From Desulfobacterales bacterium (GTDB lineage Bacteria > Desulfobacterota > Desulfobacteria > Desulfobacterales > 4be13): DNA of 15,500 bases. The DNA lies in contig JAOZRQ010000108.1 of assembly GCA_029940115.1 (NCBI GenBank), forward strand, positions 1 through 15,500, in the 5' to 3' direction. A program made the translations under genes and the position numbers. The notes beneath the pieces were generated by a model that saw only the letters and a list, made by a program, of their open reading frames with translations, was not told the DNA's origin and ran no database searches. Positions 1 through 5,646 of the stretch are shown piece by piece. Each line of letters opens with the position of its first letter. Within the stretch, counting starts at the first letter, position 1.

Positions 1-52
1 CTTCCTGCACTCCCTTTGTTGAGCTCTCCCACGCTTGAGCCGGCACCCTGAA

Positions 53-91
53 AGCTTGCGCTGAAGCCGAGGAGCTTGCGCCAAAGCCGAG
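53..91. repeat. 19-bp direct repeat, two copies
   Basis: Bases 53-71 and 73-91 are copies of AGCTTGCGCTGAAGCCGAG that differ at two positions and are spaced 20 bp start to start. The function is unknown. It may be the edge of a longer array or of an upstream gene outside the window. Confidence 0.6.
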
Positions 92-94
92 AAT

Positions 95-156
95 GGAGGT
101 GCAAAGAAGGTCCCTCAGGATGGCAAATTCTCAGCCATTGCCAATCTTTGCACTCC
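95..156. repeat. Imperfect inverted repeat
   Basis: GGAGGTGCAAAGA (95-107) pairs with TCTTTGCACTCC (145-156) apart from one bulged base. The intervening bases can form short inner stems (ATGGC/GCCAT). There is no U-tract, so it is not a classical intrinsic terminator. It could be the terminator of an upstream gene or a degenerate REP-like palindrome. Confidence 0.45.
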
Positions 157-307
157 TTTTCCCTGAGCCTCCACAAGCAATGATGGGACAAAAGTTTCCC
201 GCCAAAAAGCCGGACAAGAGTTTTCGCCACATCAACAATCGACACACAAAAATGGCAAAAACCAACATGGCGGAAACAAACAAACCCGAACCCTACAGCA
301 ACAAGCC

Positions 308-328
308 TTAACCCTTAACCCTTAACCC
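308..328. repeat. (TTAACCC)3 heptanucleotide repeat
   Basis: Three perfect TTAACCC units end 29 bp before the start codon of the B12-binding subunit. It belongs with the other 6-7 bp arrays in this window that sit beside gene starts or ends. Confidence 0.8.
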
Positions 329-357
329 TGTCTTTTGATTTACATGGGAGAAACGCT

Positions 358-795
358 ATGAAACAGGAGAATATCAAGATTCTGGTCTCCAAGCCGGATC
401 TGGATGGACACGACCGGGGCGCGAAGGTTGTGGCCTTGGCCCTTCGGGACGCGGGGATGCAGGTGACTTATTCGGGCCTGCACAGGAGTCTTGACCAGAT
501 TGTGAAACTGGCGATCCAAGGATCAGTGGAGATCATCGGCCTCAGCATCATGACCGGGGCTCATCTTCACATATCCCGAAGGATGTTGAAAATGCTGGAG
601 GAAAAGGAGGTTGATGATCGGATCTGTGTGGTGGTGGGGGGGGTCATCCCCAAAGATGATATCCCCAAGTTGAAGGCCATGGGGATTGCCGGCGTTTTCC
701 CCGGGGGGACCCATTTTCAGAAAATCGTTGAAACCATTCAGGCCATCGCAGAGGAACTCCGCTCTGAGGAGGAGATCACGCGCAAAGCGGCTTGA
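358..795 (+). CDS. Cobalamin-binding small subunit of an acyl-CoA (methylmalonyl-CoA-type) mutase
   Basis: This 145-residue protein is a stand-alone B12-binding domain, the length usual for the small subunit of split methylmalonyl-CoA-type mutases. The base-off/His-on signature DxHxxG is present as D16-G-H18-D-R-G21, so H18 should be the lower axial cobalt ligand. The other loops that cradle the nucleotide tail of B12 are visible: GLSIMTGAH near residues 60-68, VVVGGVIP near 92-99, and FPGGTHF near 115-121. The start is ATG 358 with GGGAG at 346-350, 7 nt upstream. It should form the cobalamin half of the active site together with the catalytic subunit that follows, separated by an unusual 223-bp gap filled with hexamer repeats. 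The family is certain; the acyl-CoA substrate is not determined by this subunit. Confidence 0.93.
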   Translation: MKQENIKILVSKPDLDGHDRGAKVVALALRDAGMQVTYSGLHRSLDQIVKLAIQGSVEIIGLSIMTGAHLHISRRMLKMLEEKEVDDRICVVVGGVIPKDDIPKLKAMGIAGVFPGGTHFQKIVETIQAIAEELRSEEEITRKAA

Positions 796-837
796 CTTCG
801 GAAATTCGTCAATCCGGCAAGAGCGTGGGAAGGAAAA

Positions 838-993
838 GTTCACGTTCACGTTCACGTTCACGTTCAAGTTTACGTTCAAGTTTACGTTCAAGTTCAAGTT
901 TACGTTCAAGTTCAAGTTTACGTTCACGTTCAAGTTCACGTTCACGTTCAAGTTCACGTTCAAGTTCAAGTTTACGTTCACGTTCACGTTTAC
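838..993. repeat. GTTYAM hexanucleotide tandem repeat, 26 units
   Basis: Bases 838-993 are exactly 26 uninterrupted hexamers of three kinds: GTTCAC (10), GTTCAA (10) and GTTTAC (6). All fit GTTYAM. The array fills most of the space between the stop of the B12-binding subunit and the Shine-Dalgarno of the catalytic subunit. Because the unit is a multiple of three it leaves frames open on both strands, giving long but artificial reading frames (Phe-Thr/Phe-Lys on the + strand, Asn-Val/Asn-Leu on the - strand). GTTTAC units are never adjacent, and five of six follow GTTCAA, so the array is patterned and not simply slipped. Confidence 0.97.
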
Positions 994-1018
994 GGGTACT
1001 AACAGAAAGGGAGGAACA

Positions 1019-2647
1019 GTGGGTGTTGCAAGGTACATAAAAAACGAGAAGGATGCGATTGAGGAGGTGATCTATCCCTCTGGCATCCGTGTGAAACCGG
1101 TCTATGGGCCTGAGGATCTGGAGGAAGTCGGCTTTGACTACAAGAAGGACCTCGGAGACCCGGGAGAATATCCATTTACCCGCAGCCTGCATCCGCTCGG
1201 GTATCGCAGCAGGGCATGGACGACCCGGCAATACACCGGATTCGGTACGCCGGAGGAGAGCAATCAGCGGTTCAAGTGGATGATCTCCCACGGACAGACA
1301 GGCCTGAACGTCGCGTTTGATCTGCCCACCCAGATGGGCCTCGATTCGGACGATCCCAAAGCCAGGGGCGAGGTGGGCCGGGTGGGGATGGCGGTGGATT
1401 CCCTTCGGGACTTTGAAATCGCGTTCCAAGACATCCCCTTTGACAAGATCGGATCGGGCCTGACCATCAACGCCAACGCCACCGTGATGCTGGCGATGTA
1501 TCAGGCGGTTGCGGAGAAGTTCGGATACCCCAAGGAGAAGATCAGCGCGACCCCTCAGAACGACATTCTCAAGGAGATGATCGGCAGGGGCGCGTGGATA
1601 TTTCCGGTGGAACCGGCGGTGCGCCTGGTGGGGGACTGCATCGAGTATTCCGTGAAGGAACTGCCGAGATGCAATCCGGTCAGTGTGTGCGGGTATCATA
1701 TCCGAGAATCCGGCGCGACCCCTGCCCAGGAGATCGCGTGTGCGTTTGAGATATGCAGGGCCTATATCGAAAATGTCGCGGCTAGGGGGATGAAACCCGA
1801 ACAATTCGTGGGCCGATTCACCTTCAACCTGAACGTTTACGGGAACCTGTGGGAACAGATCGCCAAATTCAGGGCGGCCCGGAAGATCTGGGCGAGAATG
1901 CTGAGAGAGGAGTACGGTGTTCAGGAGAAGAAAAAGCTCTTTCTCAGGGGACTCTTCGGCGGCGGCGGGAGCGGGCTGACCAAGGCCCAGCCCGAAAACA
2001 ACATCATCCGGGGCGCGTATTACGCGCTTGCCGCGGCCTTGAGCGGCGCGCAGACCACCGCGCTCTGCTCCTTTGACGAGGCATACACCATCCCCACATC
2101 CCGGGCCGCGCTCCTCTCGCTTCGCACCCTGGAGATTCTCATGGAGGAGGTCGGGCTTCGGGACACGGTGGATCCGCTGGCCGGCTCCTACTTCATCGAG
2201 ACATTGACCAAGCAGATGGAGGAGAAGATCCTGGCCGAGATGAAGCGGATTCAGGAGATGGGCGGCATGATCCAGGCGGTTGCCAGCGGAGCCATCCAGC
2301 GGGAAGTGGCCCGGCAGGCATATGAGTTTGAGAAGGGGATTCAGAGCGGGGAGATCACAAAGGTCGGGGTGAACAAATACACAGAGGGAGATCATCCAGA
2401 AGTGGAGCTCCACGAATACGATGAATCGTGGGCTGAGAAGCAGATCGAGCGCCTCAGGGAACTGCGGCGTACCCGCAATGACAAAGAGGTGACCCGGACC
2501 TTGCAGAATCTGGAGAAAGTGACACGGGAAGGGAAGAACGTCATGCCCGCGCTCGTAGAATCTTGCCAAGCCTACGCGACCGTGGGAGAGATGACCGAAG
2601 TGTTTCGACATGTCTTCGGCGAGTGGCAGGAGCCGAATCTTTTTTGA
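1019..2647 (+). CDS. Catalytic large subunit of a divergent adenosylcobalamin-dependent acyl-CoA mutase
   Basis: The product has 542 residues, normal for the separate TIM-barrel subunit of split methylmalonyl-CoA-type mutases. I chose GTG 1019 because GGGAGG lies just upstream (about 1009-1014) and family similarity starts here; the frame is open further upstream only through the hexamer repeat. Recalled against Propionibacterium MCM, the alignment runs with a constant offset of 17: Y72, Q180, R190, H227 and R266 correspond to Y89, Q197, R207, H244 and R283. Keeping Tyr plus Arg, where isobutyryl-CoA mutase has Phe/Gln, points to a substrate with a second carboxylate (malonyl/succinyl type). 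The usual RTHxQTxG loop is instead R310-GLFGGGGSG, and the later LHTN motif reads TALC, so the pocket is remodelled. The HyuA-like gene downstream may act on the same intermediate. The substrate is unknown. Confidence 0.9.
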   Translation: MGVARYIKNEKDAIEEVIYPSGIRVKPVYGPEDLEEVGFDYKKDLGDPGEYPFTRSLHPLGYRSRAWTTRQYTGFGTPEESNQRFKWMISHGQTGLNVAFDLPTQMGLDSDDPKARGEVGRVGMAVDSLRDFEIAFQDIPFDKIGSGLTINANATVMLAMYQAVAEKFGYPKEKISATPQNDILKEMIGRGAWIFPVEPAVRLVGDCIEYSVKELPRCNPVSVCGYHIRESGATPAQEIACAFEICRAYIENVAARGMKPEQFVGRFTFNLNVYGNLWEQIAKFRAARKIWARMLREEYGVQEKKKLFLRGLFGGGGSGLTKAQPENNIIRGAYYALAAALSGAQTTALCSFDEAYTIPTSRAALLSLRTLEILMEEVGLRDTVDPLAGSYFIETLTKQMEEKILAEMKRIQEMGGMIQAVASGAIQREVARQAYEFEKGIQSGEITKVGVNKYTEGDHPEVELHEYDESWAEKQIERLRELRRTRNDKEVTRTLQNLEKVTREGKNVMPALVESCQAYATVGEMTEVFRHVFGEWQEPNLF

Positions 2648-2659
2648 GGGGTCAGGGGT

Positions 2660-2708
2660 TTGTGGTCAGTTCAGTGGCTTGTGGTCAGTTCTGTGGGTTG
2701 TGGTCAGT
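2660..2708. repeat. 19-bp tandem repeat, three copies
   Basis: TTGTGGTCAGT occurs at 2660, 2679 and 2698 with an exact 19-bp period. The spacers TTCAGTGGC and TTCTGTGGG differ at two positions. The array begins 12 bp after the mutase stop codon. Confidence 0.85.
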
Positions 2709-2733
2709 GACTCCTGATACAATTCATAAATTC

Positions 2734-2822
2734 GTCACCCCCTCTGCTCGCGCCGGATTGCCAAATCCGGCGGCCATCCGAGCCGCCGGATTTGGCAATC
2801 CGGCGCGAACATGAAGGGGGAC
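2734..2822. repeat. Palindromic element with 27-bp perfect arms (MITE/REP-like)
   Basis: Bases 2748-2774 and 2782-2808 are exact reverse complements (27 bp) around the 7-bp loop CATCCGA. The core reads GCCGGATTGCCAAATCCGGC, itself built of sub-palindromes. Weaker symmetry continues outward to GTCACCCCC (2734-2742) opposite GGGGGAC (2816-2822). I see no clear target-site duplication. RNA of this region would form a very stable hairpin between the mutase and HyuA-like genes, so it could also limit read-through. Confidence 0.85.
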
Positions 2823-2995
2823 GGACTTAAAAAGTGCTGTACTAGCCACTTGAAACAATCAACAACCAACTGACGCCAACCCACTCCCAACTGACAAATC
2901 AACAAGGAGCGAAGATGATGAGGTTCCGCAGGGATGAAAATCCGGGAGCCCTTCATCCTCCATCCTTCATAATTTTTATTACATGGGAGGTTTTC

Positions 2996-5179
2996 GTGGC
3001 AAAAGAGTCCTATCGTTTGGGATGCGATATCGGCGGCACATTCACCGATTTTGTGCTTATGAACGACAAGACCGGCGAGTTTGAGGTGAACAAATGCCTG
3101 ACGACCCCGTCGGATCCGTCGGATGCGGTGGCGCAGGGGATCCAAGAGTTGCTGAAACGTCGGGGTTCCGATTTCATGCCGCATCTTGAGGAGATGATTC
3201 ACGGCACGACCCTCGTCATCAACGCCATCATCGAGAGGAAGGGGGCTTCGACCGGGCTGATCACCACCAAGGGCTTCCGGGATGTTCTGGAACTGGGGAG
3301 GGAGATTCGCTACGACGCATATGACATCTTTGCCGAGTATCCGGAGCCGCTTGCCCCGAGATATCTCCGCAAGGAGGTGGACGAGCGCGTCGCCAGTGAC
3401 GGACGGGTGATCCGAACGCTCGATCCCCAAGAGGTGGAGAAGGTTCTGGCCGAACTCTCCTTGATGGGGGTGGCGTCTCTCGCGGTCTGCCTGATCAATT
3501 CTTATGAGAATCCCGAACATGAATTGGCGATCAAGAAGATCCATGAGAACAGCGGATCCCGTATTCCATACATCGCGATCTCCTGCGAGGTGCTGCCCCA
3601 GATACGGGAATATGAACGGACATGCACCACCGTCACCAACGCGTATGTGAAGCCGATCACGGCCGCGTATCTCCGCAAGCTGACGTCACGCTTGGAATCC
3701 CTCGGATTCCGGGGGAAACTGTTCATCATGCTCTCCAGCGGTGGGATTACGTCGGTGGAGACGGCCCAGGAGTTTCCGGTGCGAATCATCGAATCCGGAC
3801 CCACCGCCGCGGTCATCGCGTCCCAGCACTACGGCAGGATGTTTGAGATCAAGGAGATGTTCTGCTTTGACATGGGGGGAACCACTGCCAAGTCGTGTCT
3901 CATTCAGAAAGGAGAGGCCGGGCTGGTCTCGACCTTTGAGGTGGGCCGGGTTCAGCGCTTCAAAAAAGGGAGCGGGCTTCCGATTCAAGTGCCGGTGGTG
4001 GATCTGATGGAGATCGGCGCGGGCGGCGGGAGCATGGCCAAGATCAGCAAGATGAGGCTTCTTCAGGTGGGGCCGGAGAGCGCGGGGGCCGATCCGGGAC
4101 CGGTCTGCTACGGACGGGGCGGAGAGGCTCCGACTGTCACCGATGCGGACCTCACCCTCGGATACTTGGATCCGAATTATTTTCTGGGCGGAACCATGTG
4201 CCTCGACAGAGAAGCGGCCGACCGCGCCATTGCGGAGAAGATCGCTGGCCCCTTGGGAACCTCCCCGGTGGAAGCGGCCTTCGGCATCCATGACCTGATC
4301 AACGAGACCATGGCGGCCGCGGCAAAGACCCATATCGCGGAAAAGGGCGGGAACCCGAATCTCATCACCATCTCCGCGTTTGGCGGCGCGGGACCGGTCC
4401 ATGCGTACGGCCTCGCGAAAAAGATCGGCGCGCCCCGTATCCTTGTCCCGCCCTTGGCAGGTGTCGGCTCGGCCCTCGGCTTCTTCACCGCGCCGGTCGC
4501 GTTCGACTTGGCCAGAAGTCACCGGGTAAGCCTCGAAGATGCGGACTTTGCATCCATAGAAACCCTCTTCGCATCGCTGGAACAAGAAGGCGCGGCCATT
4601 CTCCAAGGGAGCCTGAACAGTCATCGTCCGTCACGCATCACGAACCACGAATCACGCCTCACGCCTCACGCCTCACGCCTCACGAATCACGAATCACGCC
4701 TCACGAATCACGCCTCACGAATCACTTATGAACGAGTACTGAGCATGCGCTTTGTGGGTCAGGGTGCGGAGACCGATCTCCCCATTGACGGAAAGCCTTT
4801 CCATAACTGGCAGAAATCGGAGATACGGGCGATCTTTGATGAGGCCTACAAACGTCTCTACGGCCGAACCTACCCGGAGACGTCGGTGGAGTTCGTCACC
4901 TTCAAGGTGAGGGCCGGACTGCCGACGCGGCCCTTTCGCATTCCCCTTCTGAAGAATACGCATGGCGATGTGAAAACATGCATAAAAGGGGAACGCCCCG
5001 CGTTTTCCCTGATTCGGAAAGACTTTATTCCCTTTACTGTATATGACCGGTCCCGGCTTTTTCCAGAGGCGTCTCTGAAGGGGCCGGCCATCATTGAGGA
5101 AAGGGAGTCCACCATCGTTGTCGGGGAGGATGCGGAAGCGCGGGTGGATGACTATGGATTTGTGTGGATTCATCTGTGA
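2996..5179 (+). CDS. HyuA-type hydantoinase/oxoprolinase-family ATPase (acetone/acetophenone carboxylase subunit-like)
   Basis: The 727-residue product has the ASKHA-fold hydantoinase A architecture. The phosphate-binding motif CDIGGTFTDF is at residues 10-19, HGTTLVINAI follows near 78-87, and a second phosphate loop DMGGTTAKS is at 292-300. Next come GAGGGSMAKI and the nucleotide motif AFGGAGPVHAYG around 461-472. Relatives phosphorylate or ATP-activate a substrate in 5-oxoprolinase, N-methylhydantoinase, and acetone or acetophenone carboxylases. The start GTG 2996 has GGGAGG at 2985-2990; ATG 2915 is possible but unlikely. Two oddities stand out. No HyuB-type partner gene is adjacent, although these enzymes normally need one. 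In addition, residues about 546-578 are encoded by a heptamer tandem repeat in the linker before the C-terminal domain. Its position after the mutase genes suggests an ATP-dependent step on a related metabolite or cofactor (inference). Confidence 0.88.
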   Translation: MAKESYRLGCDIGGTFTDFVLMNDKTGEFEVNKCLTTPSDPSDAVAQGIQELLKRRGSDFMPHLEEMIHGTTLVINAIIERKGASTGLITTKGFRDVLELGREIRYDAYDIFAEYPEPLAPRYLRKEVDERVASDGRVIRTLDPQEVEKVLAELSLMGVASLAVCLINSYENPEHELAIKKIHENSGSRIPYIAISCEVLPQIREYERTCTTVTNAYVKPITAAYLRKLTSRLESLGFRGKLFIMLSSGGITSVETAQEFPVRIIESGPTAAVIASQHYGRMFEIKEMFCFDMGGTTAKSCLIQKGEAGLVSTFEVGRVQRFKKGSGLPIQVPVVDLMEIGAGGGSMAKISKMRLLQVGPESAGADPGPVCYGRGGEAPTVTDADLTLGYLDPNYFLGGTMCLDREAADRAIAEKIAGPLGTSPVEAAFGIHDLINETMAAAAKTHIAEKGGNPNLITISAFGGAGPVHAYGLAKKIGAPRILVPPLAGVGSALGFFTAPVAFDLARSHRVSLEDADFASIETLFASLEQEGAAILQGSLNSHRPSRITNHESRLTPHASRLTNHESRLTNHASRITYERVLSMRFVGQGAETDLPIDGKPFHNWQKSEIRAIFDEAYKRLYGRTYPETSVEFVTFKVRAGLPTRPFRIPLLKNTHGDVKTCIKGERPAFSLIRKDFIPFTVYDRSRLFPEASLKGPAIIEERESTIVVGEDAEARVDDYGFVWIHL
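4632..4729. repeat. CACGMMT heptamer array, 14 units, inside hyuA
   Basis: Fourteen consecutive 7-bp units run from 4632 to 4729: CACGCAT, CACGAAC, then a mixture of CACGAAT and CACGCCT, ending in CACTTAT. They are translated as repeated SRLTNHES/HASRLT-like residues at about 546-578 of the HyuA-like protein. Seven is not a multiple of three, so any single-unit change would shift the frame. The full array nevertheless leaves the C-terminal domain (starting at VLSMRFVGQG) in frame. Confidence 0.97.
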
Positions 5180-5185
5180 CATTAA

Positions 5186-5211
5186 TCATGACCCGGAATC
5201 CACTGTCGGGT
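5186..5211. repeat. Half REP-like element with a small hairpin
   Basis: TCATGACCCGGAATCCA (5186-5202) is identical to 13162-13178, where it is one arm of a larger palindrome. Here only one arm is present, and it can pair locally as ACCCG (5191-5195) with CGGGT (5207-5211), followed by TTTCTTT. It may be a weak terminator or an attenuator between the HyuA-like gene and the ferredoxin gene, or simply a repeat relic. Confidence 0.45.
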
Positions 5212-5271
5212 TTCTTTCCCACAATGGGGTAGGTGGGACACACTCGAAGCCAACACTTAAGGAAATTGAAA

Positions 5272-5634
5272 ATGGGAATCAGAATCGACGCGTTGAAATG
5301 TACGGCATGCATGGCCTGCGAAATGGCCTGCGGCTATCACAGGGACGATGGGTTTGCGTTTCTCTCTTCGTGCATTGTGCCTTACCGGGCCAAGGAGAAG
5401 ACAGACTACTTCGGCGTGCTTCTCAAGGAGGAGGAGACGCTTGTCGTAGCCAGGCCCGAAGGGCTTGAAATCAACAAAATCGGTGAGGAGCAGGACCCCG
5501 AAAAAGAGGCGGACGCCTCGGCAAAACCGATGTTGCTTCGGGAAGCCTGTGACCTGTGCGAAGATGTGGAAGACCATGGCCCGTTGTGTATTCAATTCTG
5601 TCCTGTAGAAGCCATCACGCTTGAAGAAGAATAG
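5272..5634 (+). CDS. Two-cluster ferredoxin-type iron-sulfur protein
   Basis: This is a soluble 120-residue protein. Residues C10, C13, C16 and C20 form CX2CX2CX3C, a standard [4Fe-4S] motif. C93, C96, C106 and C110 followed by Pro form CX2CX9CX3CP, a second cluster site with a longer spacing. The 70 residues between them are acidic and contain an extra cysteine, C34. ATG 5272 is preferred over ATG 5233 because AAGGAAA lies just upstream (about 5260) and the ferredoxin fold begins there. It sits 12 bp before the AOR-like gene, a pairing typical of AOR-family oxidoreductases, whose small Fe-S subunits carry electrons to or from the tungsten or molybdenum subunit. The partnership is inferred from that spacing. 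It is also near benzoyl-CoA-reductase BamC-type proteins in layout, but much shorter. Confidence 0.85.
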   Translation: MGIRIDALKCTACMACEMACGYHRDDGFAFLSSCIVPYRAKEKTDYFGVLLKEEETLVVARPEGLEINKIGEEQDPEKEADASAKPMLLREACDLCEDVEDHGPLCIQFCPVEAITLEEE

Positions 5635-5646
5635 GGAGGAGAAGAA

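Larger units (their letters stand above)
1..357. other. Upstream region without a convincing gene
   Basis: No reading frame here resembles a protein. The longest (93-311, + strand) has low-complexity composition, rich in N, K and P, and no recognisable domain. The stretch contains a 19-bp direct repeat (53-91), an imperfect inverted repeat (95-156), A/C-rich sequence (about 230-305), three TTAACCC units (308-328), and the Shine-Dalgarno of the first gene. I looked for a cobalamin riboswitch because the next gene binds B12, and found no B12-box-like core. Any promoter of the mutase operon should lie here, but no clear -35/-10 pair is visible. Confidence 0.6.
2648..2995. other. Repeat-filled gap before the HyuA-like gene
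   Basis: About 350 bp with no supported gene. It holds a 19-bp triplicate repeat (2660-2708), a near-perfect palindromic element (2734-2822), a C/A-rich stretch with repeated AACTGAC words (about 2850-2900), and a CATCCT-like run (about 2950-2970) leading into the Shine-Dalgarno. In the downstream frame ATG 2915 is also open, but the 27 residues it would add look like translated repeat. Confidence 0.6.

Noticed and set aside
93..311. 72-codon + strand frame at the left edge
   Set aside because: Low-complexity composition, no family resemblance, and it ends in the TTAACCC repeat.
308..328. Telomere-like (TTAACCC)n end of a linear replicon
   Set aside because: There are only three units, internal to the window and directly before a gene; it fits the other short arrays better.
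1..357. Cobalamin riboswitch ahead of the B12-dependent mutase genes
   Set aside because: No B12-box-like conserved core or matching arrangement of stems could be found by eye.
838..993. CRISPR or phage-type array
   Set aside because: The units are 6 bp with no spacers; the 4632-4729 and 9577-9632 arrays likewise lack unique spacers.
686..1018. N-terminal extension of the mutase catalytic subunit starting at 686
   Set aside because: It overlaps the end of the B12-binding gene and consists largely of Phe-Thr/Phe-Lys read from the hexamer array. A good Shine-Dalgarno and family similarity point to GTG 1019.
523..1038. Minus-strand frame with Asn-Val/Asn-Leu repeats
   Set aside because: It is the reverse reading of the GTTYAM array plus the antisense of the B12-binding gene.
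809..2611. Long minus-strand open frame opposite the mutase gene
   Set aside because: Antisense shadow of a G/C-rich conserved gene; the protein has no domain character, and its end is translated hexamer repeat.
2915..2995. ATG 2915 as the HyuA start
   Set aside because: The added residues derive from repeat-like sequence and precede the usual family N-terminus; GTG 2996 has a strong Shine-Dalgarno.
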